Below, piece by piece: positions 1-9,197 of a DNA stretch of 64,000 nucleotides. Where the stretch lies: the NCBI GenBank assembly GCA_021325495.1, contig JAJPGZ010000009.1, forward strand, positions 124,001-188,000, read 5' to 3'. Position 1 is the stretch's first letter. Each line of letters starts with the position of its first letter. The position numbers and the translations under genes were made by a program. This DNA comes from Spartobacteria bacterium (GTDB lineage: Bacteria; Verrucomicrobiota; Verrucomicrobiia; Chthoniobacterales; UBA10450). Under the pieces are notes generated by a model that saw nothing but the letters and a program-made list of their open reading frames with translations, made no database searches and was not told where the DNA came from.

Positions 1-1022
1 CCGATCACGCGCGAAAATGTTTGGTCGAATTGCTCTGAGTTTGGGTCGTCAGAAATCAAATCACCAACCCGGTAGCGAAGCAGCGGAAACTTTCTGGGAT
101 AGAGACTGGTCAGAAAAAGCTCGAACGTTCCCTCGATATCGCGCGAAGGCGCTCCTTCAATAAACCAGTGTCGCCAGAAAACTTGGAACCTGCCATCGCG
201 TCGTTGGTGCGCAACCGCGCCGGTTTCGACCGCGCCATATTCCATTGCCACATTGCAGCCGAGAGTACGGGCGATTCGTTCAGCGCTGTTGCTTCGCGGG
301 AAAGATTCGGCCGTGGCGATTGCCATTTTCAATTTTAAGTCCGCAAACTTTTTCGCAAGATCGACATTCACCTGTGTCAATTGATCGAGCGCGACCGAAT
401 AACCCATGACCCAAGCCGGCCGAAACCTTAACAGCGCTTCACCTGCGTGACGCATGGCCATTTCGCCTAAATCGTATGCCGACCACCGATGGTATCCGAG
501 CAGGGCATCTTTTATCCTGCGACGAAACGCATTGACCTTTCCCAGGACACCTTTGCCGAGCAGATGGCTGTGTCCCCAAATCAAAAAGAGCTTATCACCG
601 GGATCAATACCGAACCAACTGCGCGCCAGCCACGCGTCCGCATTACTGTAAGCCAGCTCGGATCGCCACGACGGCAATTGAAGCGGCTCCGATGTGGAAC
701 CCCCTGTTGTGCGGACGAAATCAGCGCGTTGCCGAGTGTCGCTCAGTTCGCTTAGATGTTTGCGCACAAATGCGCGATCACTGATCGGGATCGCACCGCG
801 AAATTCTTCCCAAGATGAAAAATGCCGCGGAAGTTTTCCATTGCGAGCGGCTTCAGCGTAACGCGGCACGTGCTGGGAAATGTTCGACCAAAGGCCATTG
901 AACGCCTGAAGCTGATACGCCCGAATTTCCACAGGCGAACGTTGGCTTGAGTAGAATTTACGCTCGGCTTCGATGGCGGCGCGCAAACGCGCAGCACGAA
1001 CTGTTCGAACGAAACGGAACAT
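1..1022 (-). CDS. CapK/PaaK-like adenylate-forming enzyme (partial, 3' end outside window)
   Basis: My reading of the minus strand gives an open frame from an ATG at 1022 to the window edge (340 residues, no stop yet). It has the AMP-binding P-loop of phenylacetate-CoA-ligase/CapK enzymes, TTGGSTSEP at residues 105-113, and later EYGAVETG (261-268) and LLRYRVGDLI (314-323), both typical of this superfamily. CapK relatives are common in capsule and exopolysaccharide loci, where their substrate is mostly unknown; they may activate an acyl group for transfer to sugar. The ATG shares one base with the TGA of the upstream glycosyltransferase (TGATG), implying coupled translation. A copy of the AAGATCGACA word lies at 357-366 and encodes VDL. 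The family is fairly sure; the substrate is unknown. Confidence 0.8.
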   Translation of the reverse strand, partial: MFRFVRTVRAARLRAAIEAERKFYSSQRSPVEIRAYQLQAFNGLWSNISQHVPRYAEAARNGKLPRHFSSWEEFRGAIPISDRAFVRKHLSELSDTRQRADFVRTTGGSTSEPLQLPSWRSELAYSNADAWLARSWFGIDPGDKLFLIWGHSHLLGKGVLGKVNAFRRRIKDALLGYHRWSAYDLGEMAMRHAGEALLRFRPAWVMGYSVALDQLTQVNVDLAKKFADLKLKMAIATAESFPRSNSAERIARTLGCNVAMEYGAVETGAVAHQRRDGRFQVFWRHWFIEGAPSRDIEGTFELFLTSLYPRKFPLLRYRVGDLISDDPNSEQFDQTFSRVI

Positions 1023-2131
1023 CAAATGAACTTTTCCAATTGTTCGCGCAAACGCCTTTGAAATTTTTCAGCGGTAAAATGTTTATGCAAACGCTCAAAT
1101 CCACGCCGCCCCATTTCTACGGCGCGCTGTGGATCGCCTAACAGCTGTCGCAACGCACCGAGAAGTTCATGTCGATCTTTCGGGTCGCGAATGAGCAGCC
1201 CTGTTTCTTGATCGGCAATCACATCCTCGGCGCCGTCATCGCGACAGCCAAGACATGGTTTACCAAAATTCATCGCTTCAAGGTAGACCAGCCCGAAACC
1301 TTCCTGTCGGCTCGGCATGGTGAAAACGTAACACTTCGCATAAAGTTCTTGCAGAGTCTGCTGCGCCAACTCGCCGGAAATAAAAACCGATTCCCCCACT
1401 CCGTCTTCCCGCGCGACCTGCAAAAGACGATGTCGATCTTCGCCCGGGCCGGCAAAGACCAGTTGTGCATGGGGAAATTCGCGAACGATGTCAGACCAGA
1501 TAGCGAGAAGTTCGTCGTGACCTTTTTCGCGTTCGCGTGGATGCATTCGACCGACCAGTAAACAAACACGCGGACCGAGCTCGCACTTTTGTCCGTTGGC
1601 ATTCTCGAGCGACACTTTGTTACCTAACGAATCGGGCAGCGCATTATTCAAGGGGAACTCCGGGGCGAGTCCGAGCGGACAAGCCACTCCGCTGAATTGT
1701 GGAATTCGCTCTCGCATTTTCCTGAGCGTGAACTGTGAATTCGTAAGCACCACCGCGGCGCGTTCGAAAAGCCGGCGATTGATCGAACGCAACCGCTTCC
1801 ACGATTCCGATCCGTGCGCAAAAATTGCGACCGGGATTGCACGAGCCATCATCAATGGAAGCAGCGGTTTCGCCAGCGTGACGTGATCAAGAATAAAAAC
1901 AGGACGACCAACGGCCTTTCGCAACAACACCAGACTGAATCGTATTTTGTTTCCGCCGAATCCGCGAAACGCCACTGTGGTTGGCAGAAACGACGGCCGA
2001 TCACTGTCGTACTCAAGAAAACTCAACACTTCGATCTGAACCGGGCGCTCGCCGGCCAAGCGCGCAAGGATGTGCAGGATATGCCGGTTCTCAATCGCAA
2101 TGCCGCCGCGCGTCGCGTACGCGCCGGTCAT
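1022..2131 (-). CDS. GT4-type glycosyltransferase
   Basis: About 370 residues with the two-domain GT-B layout of GT4 retaining transferases: an N-terminal glycine-rich MTGAYATRGGIA start, a central VGRMHPREREKGHDELL strand-loop, and the donor-binding E-x7-E-like region around PSRQEGFGLVYLEAMNFGKP. It should add one sugar to a lipid-linked glycan at the inner membrane. The frame stays open upstream to 2245, but the preceding methyltransferase stops at 2149, so the start is either ATG 2131 or a CTG at 2152 that overlaps that stop and would keep the whole first beta strand; I chose the ATG. Two copies of the TGTCGATCTT word (1170-1179 and 1431-1440) lie inside. Donor and acceptor sugars cannot be read from sequence. 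Confidence 0.85.
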   Translation of the reverse strand: MTGAYATRGGIAIENRHILHILARLAGERPVQIEVLSFLEYDSDRPSFLPTTVAFRGFGGNKIRFSLVLLRKAVGRPVFILDHVTLAKPLLPLMMARAIPVAIFAHGSESWKRLRSINRRLFERAAVVLTNSQFTLRKMRERIPQFSGVACPLGLAPEFPLNNALPDSLGNKVSLENANGQKCELGPRVCLLVGRMHPREREKGHDELLAIWSDIVREFPHAQLVFAGPGEDRHRLLQVAREDGVGESVFISGELAQQTLQELYAKCYVFTMPSRQEGFGLVYLEAMNFGKPCLGCRDDGAEDVIADQETGLLIRDPKDRHELLGALRQLLGDPQRAVEMGRRGFERLHKHFTAEKFQRRLREQLEKFI

Positions 2132-2148
2132 AGAAAAAACAATGCGGC

Positions 2149-2976
2149 TCAGTTTCGCACCACCAATCCCGAACTGTAATCGACAAAGTATCGCCGGCTC
2201 CGCCCCGCAACTTCCTTGGCAAAAACATCGAAAGCGCGCGACCAATTGATATCCGTGGCAAAGATGACTCCGCCGGAAGACAGATGATCAAATGCAAGTC
2301 GAAATTCGGAAAGCTGGTTTTCAAACGAATGTTCGCTGTCGTGGACGAAGAGGTCGATTTTGTCGAGACGGCACAGAAGCGACGGGAGAATGTCGGCAGA
2401 TTTTCCGAGTTGAAGGGACCACCGATCTCGCAAGTCGCGTGGCACGAGCCAGCCGCTGGCCAAATCCTGTGGCACAACCGCACCGCCTTTTCCCGTCCAA
2501 AATTGATTTCGATTTTCGCCGGTGAATTCCGGAAGATCGACCGAATACAAATGGCCTGACTGATTGCCGGCGAGCGCTTTTAAAATAATCGCAGACGAAA
2601 ATCCATTGCAGACGCCAGTCTCAACGACAATGGCTGGCTTCAATTGACGAAGGATGGCATAGAGCGCGGTGGCGTGTTGCGACAACATCGCTCCCGGAAT
2701 GTAGCGATTCCCGCGAGCGGTTGTTCCATCGACTCGCGAAAATTTCTTGTTCAATTCGGTCGCCAGGCGGTCAAGGAAACGCGAGTCGGACAGCTCATCC
2801 GAAAATTTTTGAAAAATGGTCTGTTGTTTGAAGATCGCGACGATCCACCTACGTGAACCGGAGCGCCGCAAGTAATTCCACACCTTGCTTGGATTGCGAA
2901 GCGCCAGAACCGCCGCATCTTTCCAAGAACTCTGCGATTCAATTCGCCGGAAAACGCTTCGTACTTTGGAAATCAT
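2149..2976 (-). CDS. Class I SAM-dependent methyltransferase (Methyltransf_24/CmcI-like)
   Basis: About 275 residues. The central motif VVETGVCNGFSSAII is a SAM-binding motif I, followed by YSVDLPEF (acidic ribose-binding end of strand 2), and LFVHDSEHSFENQLSEF with the DSxHxY/F-like motif of the Methyltransf_24/CmcI group, whose acidic and His residues can bind a metal. It probably methylates a sugar hydroxyl or a related small group of the polysaccharide. I chose ATG 2976 over an upstream TTG at 2988; it still overlaps the end of the polymerase gene by 38 bases. The last bases are followed closely by the glycosyltransferase. The acceptor is unknown. Confidence 0.78.
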   Translation of the reverse strand: MISKVRSVFRRIESQSSWKDAAVLALRNPSKVWNYLRRSGSRRWIVAIFKQQTIFQKFSDELSDSRFLDRLATELNKKFSRVDGTTARGNRYIPGAMLSQHATALYAILRQLKPAIVVETGVCNGFSSAIILKALAGNQSGHLYSVDLPEFTGENRNQFWTGKGGAVVPQDLASGWLVPRDLRDRWSLQLGKSADILPSLLCRLDKIDLFVHDSEHSFENQLSEFRLAFDHLSSGGVIFATDINWSRAFDVFAKEVAGRSRRYFVDYSSGLVVRN

Positions 2977-4396
2977 GCGATCGCGCAAGCGGCTTGGCCT
3001 GCCGAACGAATCGGGGGTGCAACAGGAATGGAATCAATCGCGCGAGAATCAGCAAGACCACCGTCGTCATAATAAAACCACCAAGAAGTTTCGGCAGTGT
3101 CGCTTCGAACGTGATGAAGTTGCCCATAAAGGGAACAATGACGAGAGCGCTCGCAATGATGGAATTTGGGGAGAGAACGAAGATTAATCGATAGATGATA
3201 CCAAAAAAAAGTCCCAGAACAAAAAGGCAACAGATCATGCCGCCGATCCCCCAATCAACATAAAACTCCGCCATGTAACCGATCCCGACCGAGGTATCCT
3301 CCCCGACGTCGAGCCCTGCATATTGCTCCGCCAACCAGGAGTCCGGGCCAAGGTTTTCCTTATTCGGAAACAAAAGGCGTGGGACGAGAATGTGCACGAG
3401 AGCGCGCTTCGTTAGACGACCATTCTCAAACGGAATCGTCAGGGGAACGCGATCGAGAACAAGCGCGAACTGAGTGATACTCGAAACTCGCTCGATGAGC
3501 GCTTGGATGCCGCTCTCTTCCTGCATTTCGCTTGTGGTCGTCGCAGCCACATGCGCAAAAATATCGAGCGTCTCCAATTGCGATGTGCTGTCGAATTCGA
3601 GGTTGCGCCAAACCGGCTTTATTGCGCCCTCCCAAATGACGCCGGCGATGAAAAGCAAGACAGCGGCTGTTCCATATGCAACCATCAGTCGCCGGTTCCA
3701 TGCGCGTTGGAACGCGGTCTTGACCCAGGGCTTGTATTCGGCAAGCGCAACCACGAGCAGCATAAAAATCAGTTCTTTAAAGGTCGATTGACGAGAAACA
3801 AATCGCGGCAAGAGGGCGACTAGCAGTGCGATCCAACCGTAGCGATAACCTTCGCGGCGCTGCAGAATGACAAACCAGAGCAAACAAAACAGAACCTCGC
3901 GAAAACTCAAAATAGAATAGAGGATCTGGGCGGCATTGAATACGGTCATGTTCGAGGAACTCGTAGGCGAAATCTCAACCACCCAGCTGATCGAGTACGT
4001 GATGACTGTCGCCCAAAATAAAGTCCCAATCTCGATATTCAGCATGTTTCCACCCGGAATTCGCTTACGCACGGTCGCTAGCCCAAGCCGCATTCCAATA
4101 GCGATGCACAGAAGACCGACCAACGAGGCCAAAACAGCAAGGTCGACATTGCCGATAAGGGTGTATTCCCCCAGATTCCCGCCGGCCGCGGTGTAGAGAT
4201 AACCGACAACAATAAAGATCCACTGAAAGGCGAGAGTGAATGAAAGGATGGGTGGTTCGTTCGCCCGCCAAACCAACCCTGCGCTCACAAACAGGACAAA
4301 AAAAGCGAGACCAGCGATGAGCGAACCAAAGACCACCACAGCAAGGGCGCCTGAAGCCATCCCGGCGATCGTAAATTGCTTTGCCAGCGGGTACAT
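2939..4396 (-). CDS. Wzy-like O-antigen/exopolysaccharide polymerase (integral membrane)
   Basis: About 485 residues with roughly a dozen hydrophobic segments, starting AGMASGALAVVVFGSLIAG, and a large polar loop in the second half (about residues 260-370) as in Wzy-type polymerases. Such proteins join lipid-linked repeat units at the periplasmic face. Sequence identity within the family is low, so topology and context carry the call. The ATG at 4396 overlaps the TAA of the upstream glycosyltransferase (TAATG), which is why I prefer it to the longer frame starting at 4447. Its 3' end overlaps the next methyltransferase gene. It lies among glycosyltransferases and ahead of a PglK-like flippase gene in the same cluster. 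An O-antigen ligase is the main alternative. Confidence 0.7.
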   Translation of the reverse strand: MYPLAKQFTIAGMASGALAVVVFGSLIAGLAFFVLFVSAGLVWRANEPPILSFTLAFQWIFIVVGYLYTAAGGNLGEYTLIGNVDLAVLASLVGLLCIAIGMRLGLATVRKRIPGGNMLNIEIGTLFWATVITYSISWVVEISPTSSSNMTVFNAAQILYSILSFREVLFCLLWFVILQRREGYRYGWIALLVALLPRFVSRQSTFKELIFMLLVVALAEYKPWVKTAFQRAWNRRLMVAYGTAAVLLFIAGVIWEGAIKPVWRNLEFDSTSQLETLDIFAHVAATTTSEMQEESGIQALIERVSSITQFALVLDRVPLTIPFENGRLTKRALVHILVPRLLFPNKENLGPDSWLAEQYAGLDVGEDTSVGIGYMAEFYVDWGIGGMICCLFVLGLFFGIIYRLIFVLSPNSIIASALVIVPFMGNFITFEATLPKLLGGFIMTTVVLLILARLIPFLLHPRFVRQAKPLARSHDFQSTKRFPAN

Positions 4397-5628
4397 TAGC
4401 TTAGAGTGGCAACCATTATATTTTGGACAGCAACGGCGTTTTTGCATGCATCAAAACGCGACTTTGCAGCTTTGCGTCCGAGCTCGCCGAGATGACCGCG
4501 TAAACCACTATCGTTCGCGAGCTGCAGGATTCTGGCGGCAATTTCTTGAGGATTCCTCTTGTTCACAAGGAATCCAGTCTCGCCATCACTAACAAGCTCG
4601 GGATTACCTCCAGCACGCGTCGCAACCACAGGCACTCCGCTAGCCATCGCTTCAATCACCACATTGGCTCCAGCTTCTTCATGACGGGAGGGAACCACGA
4701 CTATGTCGAGCGTTGCGTAAGCACGCTCCATCTCGGACAGCCAACCGACGAATTTGACTTGCTCTGAGAGATTTTGCGCCACGATGTGAGCGGCAATTTG
4801 GTTGTAGGTCTCATTCTTATTGTCGATCCTGCCGATAAGGATGAAACGACAACGATCATTGCAATGCAAAACCTCCTCCGCCGCTTCTATGAAATCGCGC
4901 ACGCCTTTGTTCTCGGCGAATTGTCCGGCGTATCCAACTAGAAGCGCGTCGCCCGTCCAGCCGAATTGTTGGCGCCAGGCTAACGGCTGGGCGCGGGCGA
5001 AACGCTCGAATTCTATCCCATTGTAGGCTACGTGCACGCGTCCTGCTTCGACGCCGAGATCTTCAAGACCGCGCCTCACTGCATGTGAATTAGCTATCAT
5101 GGCATCGGCTGTGTGTCTGCTAATCCGCGCGATCAGTCGGTTCGGCCAAGAATTCGCAGGAATATCGCCCAAATAAAAAATAACTCGGGCGGCAGCAAAC
5201 CATCTAAGAACTGCGATAGCCGGAAGCGCGTTGGCAAACGATGTGAAGGCCAACACTATGATACCTTGGGCGCGATGCTCATGATATTTGCGCCATACGC
5301 ACCAAAACAAGCGCGGAGAAAAAAAGAGGTTTTTTAACGTCCATGAAAAATGGCTTCGACCGAAGTGGCCAAAGAATGTTCGTGTAAACACAAACCCGTG
5401 CTCCTGCAGGGAATCCTCAATGTTGCCATTTTCCCATCGCGATGTGAAAAAATGTGGTTGGATCCTTGGCATATGTTTGAGCGCCGTGATTATTCGTTTT
5501 TCTTTGCCATAGGTCACGCCCCCCATCCCGATAACGACCCACGGAATTGGCGCCGATGAATGCGTGGTAGGAGTCCCGCTGACGCGCAGTTGTGAATCTT
5601 GAACCGCTTTTATGCCCGCCGAATTCAT
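4396..5628 (-). CDS. GT4-type glycosyltransferase
   Basis: 410 residues. After a polar N-terminus of about 28 residues the protein reads WVVIGMGGVTYGKEKRI, the first Rossmann strand of a GT-B fold. The C-terminal half has VGYAGQFAENKGV, VVVPSRHEEAGANVVIEAMA and SGVPVVATRAGGNPELV, the standard GT4 donor-binding signature with the conserved Glu pair. A cytoplasmic sugar transferase acting on the repeat unit is expected. The ATG at 5628 overlaps the TGA of the upstream methyltransferase by 4 bases (ATGA). No copy of either over-represented word is exact here; a one-mismatch copy, TGTCGATCCT, lies at 4820. Confidence 0.88.
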   Translation of the reverse strand: MNSAGIKAVQDSQLRVSGTPTTHSSAPIPWVVIGMGGVTYGKEKRIITALKHMPRIQPHFFTSRWENGNIEDSLQEHGFVFTRTFFGHFGRSHFSWTLKNLFFSPRLFWCVWRKYHEHRAQGIIVLAFTSFANALPAIAVLRWFAAARVIFYLGDIPANSWPNRLIARISRHTADAMIANSHAVRRGLEDLGVEAGRVHVAYNGIEFERFARAQPLAWRQQFGWTGDALLVGYAGQFAENKGVRDFIEAAEEVLHCNDRCRFILIGRIDNKNETYNQIAAHIVAQNLSEQVKFVGWLSEMERAYATLDIVVVPSRHEEAGANVVIEAMASGVPVVATRAGGNPELVSDGETGFLVNKRNPQEIAARILQLANDSGLRGHLGELGRKAAKSRFDACKNAVAVQNIMVATLS

Positions 5629-6350
5629 GTGCGTGGTTTAGAGCAAACCGCCAGAATCTGGCCAAATTGCTTGGGCTCCTGTCCTACCTTTAGAAACGGA
5701 TTAGGCAACTCAATCGAGGCGAATTTCAACAGACGCCAACCAATTTTGGTTGCGTAGAAGCGCGACCATTTTAGCGGCCAAAAAAATCGTATCTCTATCT
5801 TTTGGAAATATTCGGAAAGCAGAGTGCGCAACTCGTCTTCGTGATATTCTCTCTCGTGTCGCGCATCCCATTTTCGATCGCGCCGCCATTTCGGCGTAGT
5901 CAGAACAAACGCGCCGTGCGTTCTCATCACACGACAGGCTTCGCGTAGATGGTGCGCCGGGTCTTTCAAATGTTCAATTACGTCTGCCGAGACAACTACA
6001 TCAAATGAAGCGTCGCGGAACGGCAGTTCGTACGAGGAAGCATGAATCACTTCACAATTCGGAAATTCGAGTAGTTTTTCTCGCGCCAAACCAATTGCGG
6101 TTTTCTCCGAATCCACGCCTTTCACCCGCTGCATTAGGTGCGCCACGCGAGCCATCAACAAACCATCGCCACATCCAATGTCGAGCAAAGTGCCCCGAAG
6201 GTTGAGACCCTGAATCGCCTCAATAGTAATTTGATAGCGCGCATCCACGGCGGGATTGTAGCGACGCCAGTTCGCGTAACGCCGATCGCACTCGCTCCAG
6301 TGATATGCACCGAGCGTTTCATATTTATCAAACGCCGTGATGTCGGCCAT
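5625..6350 (-). CDS. Class I SAM-dependent methyltransferase (Methyltransf_11-like)
   Basis: About 241 residues. Motif I LLDIGCGDGLLMARVA, the acidic GVDSEKT after strand 2, and FDVVVSADVIEHLKDPAHHL with the post-II motif give a clear UbiE/Methyltransf_11 family methyltransferase. It is soluble and probably acts on a nucleotide sugar or lipid-linked sugar. ATG 6350 lies two bases after the stop of the upstream deacetylase; a TTG at 6356 would overlap that stop by 4 bases and is possible. It overlaps the next glycosyltransferase by 4 bases. The substrate cannot be told. Confidence 0.85.
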   Translation of the reverse strand: MADITAFDKYETLGAYHWSECDRRYANWRRYNPAVDARYQITIEAIQGLNLRGTLLDIGCGDGLLMARVAHLMQRVKGVDSEKTAIGLAREKLLEFPNCEVIHASSYELPFRDASFDVVVSADVIEHLKDPAHHLREACRVMRTHGAFVLTTPKWRRDRKWDARHEREYHEDELRTLLSEYFQKIEIRFFWPLKWSRFYATKIGWRLLKFASIELPNPFLKVGQEPKQFGQILAVCSKPRT

Positions 6351-6352
6351 CC

Positions 6353-7105
6353 TCAATCAAGGTCGCCGTAGTTGATCATCGCGTCGACTGGTCGGCCGAT
6401 TGATTTCCACCACTCGCTCTCGAGCAGGCGGGTCTCCTCATCGAAACCCCTGCCGCCCGGATGCACCATCAACTCGACGGTTTCATATCTAGCGGGACAA
6501 TCGCCGCCGCGCTCGCAAAAAATGCGCAACGATGTAAATCCATCGGTGGTCCTCATCCGGCACACGTGGCGTAGTCCGAATTTCCAGAGTGTTTTGCGCG
6601 CCCGTAAGAATGCCGACGCCGGTGCGTCCGTCGGATAAATATTCATTGTCGTGCGCACTTTCCGGATACCGAATCGGCACCGTAGCCGGCGAAGGACGGG
6701 AAACAGGGCCGGGATGGTGTGCACGTGATGGTGACTGTCAAAGTGGGTCACGGAGATCCCGAGTTGCAAGAGTTTTTCGACTTGAGCGCACCACTCCTGA
6801 AGGATCGCCTTACGTAGGCGAGAGGAAATAACAACCTCTCGGATGTTACCAGCGAACTCACCACGTGAATTCAGAAGCGGTTGCATGTCTGGATCTTGGA
6901 CCAAAGGTTTGAATTCGGAAACATTGAGGTGAGCGCCGAAGGAGCACTGTGGGAACTCCTTTGCTTGCCGTGCGGCATCTTCGCTGGAAGATCCATTTGC
7001 TAGGAGCGTTGCCGAAGTAATGCGCCCATTGGCGATCAGCCGGAAGATTTCGCGATTGATTGCAACTCCAGACCCGAGATCGTCCGCGTTTACAATAACC
7101 CTCAT
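6353..7105 (-). CDS. YdjC/ChbG-like carbohydrate deacetylase
   Basis: 250 residues, the full length of the YdjC family. Visible hallmarks are VNADDLG at 5-11 with the catalytic and metal-binding Asp residues, the His in GAHLNV (H59), and HFDSHHHVH at 121-129 that supplies further metal ligands. Family members remove N-acetyl groups from acetylated sugars. In a glycan locus it may tailor a repeat-unit sugar or its precursor rather than feed catabolism; that role is inferred from position only. Start ATG 7105 overlaps the preceding glycosyltransferase stop by 4 bases (ATGA), and the stop nearly touches the next methyltransferase start. Confidence 0.85.
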   Translation of the reverse strand: MRVIVNADDLGSGVAINREIFRLIANGRITSATLLANGSSSEDAARQAKEFPQCSFGAHLNVSEFKPLVQDPDMQPLLNSRGEFAGNIREVVISSRLRKAILQEWCAQVEKLLQLGISVTHFDSHHHVHTIPALFPVLRRLRCRFGIRKVRTTMNIYPTDAPASAFLRARKTLWKFGLRHVCRMRTTDGFTSLRIFCERGGDCPARYETVELMVHPGGRGFDEETRLLESEWWKSIGRPVDAMINYGDLD

Positions 7106-8304
7106 CTCGATGGTCTCGACATGCGCATCTTACGAGCGCAAACTGTAGCGAGCGCCTGCTGCAATCCGATTGTCGCTCGTGCGATCGAATGCGTTTCGCA
7201 TTTGTATCGCAGCGCTTTCCGGTCTCCACTAGGAAAACGCAGAAGCAGATCGGCGAGCGCAGTAACGTCGCCGGTCGGGAATGTCCATCCTGTAAAATCA
7301 ACATCGATTAAATCAGGCGCGCAGCCAACGTCTTCGCTGACAATCGCGGGCAAGCCGCAAGCCATTGTCTCGTTTACCACCAAACCCCAAGTTTCTTCCT
7401 CCGACGGAAGAACAAGAAGATCGGCAGCAGCGTAAAATGCGGGAAGGTTGTTTTGGTTCCTGAAACCTGCGAAGTGAATCTTCCGGGCGTTTTCAGCCGC
7501 CACGGATTCCGCCTCACGTCGCAACGGTCCATCACCGATAAGGAGCGCATGAAAACGTTCTCGCGACCGGGCGACGCGGATACTCGCTCGCACAAAATCG
7601 AGCGGACGCTTCTTGGGTAGAAATTTCCCGACGAAAATCGCAACGATTGCGTCGCACGGTATGCCAAATTGTTCGCGCACGGCGCTGGCCGCGCCGGAAC
7701 GCCGGGCCGCTTCCGCCCGCGAAGAGAAAAAATCGTTGTCCACGAAGTGCGGCGAGAAAAACAATTGTCGATCTTGCACTCCGTAGTGACGCAGATATTC
7801 GCGGTTATGTTGGCCGACGTAAAGGTGCGCATCGAAACGCGGGAGAAACCACCGATATGGAAAGAACTTTAGCGCGCGCTTGAGCAAAGATCGTTCGGTT
7901 GGCAATTGCGAGTCGCCCCGCGCGAAAACCGGAACTCCATTACGCCAGGCCGCGCGAATACCTTGCACAAGTGATTTCTTGTTCCATCCAAGCACAAGCA
8001 GCGCGTCGTAATTTTCCGGCGTAACGATATTGAACAATTCAGGCGTATCGCAGCCGCCAAAGCCTTGCAGGCCCGGATTGCGGGAAATATTTTTGAGCCA
8101 GCGGTAACGATAGCCTTCGAGCAACGGCACATCCCAGTCGAAGCTCACTCCGAAACCCGCGGCGCCTTGACCGGCTGCGTCTTGTTGGTGAGCGTAAAGT
8201 ACTTCGAGATCGAGATGACGAGCCAGGTAGCGAAACCAGGGCGCGTAGTATTGGATCGGATGGGTCGTCAGAATTGCGAGCCTGTGTCGTCGCGACCCGT
8301 TCAT
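7102..8304 (-). CDS. GT4-type glycosyltransferase
   Basis: 400 residues. The N-terminus RLAILTTHPIQYYAPWFRYL is a typical GT-B acceptor-side strand, and the C-terminal half has FVGKFLPKKRPLDFV, IGDGPLRREAE and VLPSEEETWGLVVNETMACGLPAI, the donor-binding E-x7-E signature of GT4. ATG 8304 is preferred over 8319 because it gives the same 4-base ATGA overlap with the upstream gene that is seen across this operon. Specificity is unknown. Confidence 0.88.
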   Translation of the reverse strand: MNGSRRHRLAILTTHPIQYYAPWFRYLARHLDLEVLYAHQQDAAGQGAAGFGVSFDWDVPLLEGYRYRWLKNISRNPGLQGFGGCDTPELFNIVTPENYDALLVLGWNKKSLVQGIRAAWRNGVPVFARGDSQLPTERSLLKRALKFFPYRWFLPRFDAHLYVGQHNREYLRHYGVQDRQLFFSPHFVDNDFFSSRAEAARRSGAASAVREQFGIPCDAIVAIFVGKFLPKKRPLDFVRASIRVARSRERFHALLIGDGPLRREAESVAAENARKIHFAGFRNQNNLPAFYAAADLLVLPSEEETWGLVVNETMACGLPAIVSEDVGCAPDLIDVDFTGWTFPTGDVTALADLLLRFPSGDRKALRYKCETHSIARATIGLQQALATVCARKMRMSRPSR

Positions 8305-9197
8305 TGAACTCTTTTCCACAACTCAAGATTTTCGCCAGTAAGTCGCGCCAGTCTTTCAAGTTCGGGCGCAAACTCACTCGCCAGCAATACGCGTGTCGCA
8401 GCATTCATCGGCGGATAACCCTCGCGCATGAACAGCGTTTCCATGAGCGGCCGGATACGCAATGCATCTTTCACCCGGGCCGCTTTTCGTGTCCCAAGCA
8501 TCCGTTTCAAAGGCGTGTAAACGTTGCGCAGGAGTCCATCGTAAATCCTAGCATGCAAGTCCCCCGCTCTTTCACTGCGTGGCGATGTTCCTTGCCGCAC
8601 CGCACTGCCCTTTTCTGTCAGCGAGGGCGGTTTAAAACTTGGATCGACGTCGAGAAAGGCAAAGAGATCTCGCAAAACATTGGCTGGTCGTGATTCGATC
8701 TCGTCAAAGAGAACGACGTGCAATTGTTCTCTCGAAAATTGCGTAAGCCAGCGTTCCAGATGGCCGGCATAACGCGCCGGCGCAAGAAGAAACTCGCGAT
8801 GTTTCTCGAGCGCTTCTTCAATCGAACGCGGCGTTTGCGATCGATCATGAAGATTAAAATTCTGCCGCTGCAAATGCCAGTAATTGGAATAAACCTGCTC
8901 GATCGGATTTCGGAGCGAGAGAATCAATCTGACATTCGGCAAAACTCGATGAAGGCGTTCGGGCACGCCTGGCAACGAAAAATAGCGCACGGAATATTCT
9001 CCGATGGCCCGCTCGCCATGCGCGCCTTTGAAATGTGCGGCGTAATCGTCGAGCCGGCGTTCCGCGTCGGTGAATTTCCAAAACTCGGTTTCCTTCACCG
9101 GCGCCATGAAAACGTCCGGATGCTCGCCCAGACATTTCGTCAACCAAGTAGTTCCAGCTTTCGCCGCGCCAATGCCGATGAAACTGGGAAGGGTCAC
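8301..9197 (-). CDS. PAPS-dependent sulfotransferase
   Basis: 298 residues from a GTG at 9197. The 5'-phosphosulfate-binding loop GAAKAGTTW is at about 10-18 and the 3'-phosphate-binding segment LRNPIEQVYSNY at about 95-106, so this is a carbohydrate sulfotransferase using PAPS. I chose the GTG because it yields LPSFIGIGAAKAG close to the N-terminus, the usual place in the family, and a 4-base GTGA overlap with the preceding stop; the frame is open to an ATG at 9245, which would overlap the neighbour by 52 bases. A TGTCGATCTT copy lies in that overlap (9207-9216). It implies a sulfated, hence acidic, surface glycan. Confidence 0.87.
   Translation of the reverse strand: MTLPSFIGIGAAKAGTTWLTKCLGEHPDVFMAPVKETEFWKFTDAERRLDDYAAHFKGAHGERAIGEYSVRYFSLPGVPERLHRVLPNVRLILSLRNPIEQVYSNYWHLQRQNFNLHDRSQTPRSIEEALEKHREFLLAPARYAGHLERWLTQFSREQLHVVLFDEIESRPANVLRDLFAFLDVDPSFKPPSLTEKGSAVRQGTSPRSERAGDLHARIYDGLLRNVYTPLKRMLGTRKAARVKDALRIRPLMETLFMREGYPPMNAATRVLLASEFAPELERLARLTGENLELWKRVQ

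Noticed and set aside
489-755. Small plus-strand frames in the first kb
   Set aside because: They overlap the minus-strand CapK-like frame, which has the AMP-binding motif and fits the operon.
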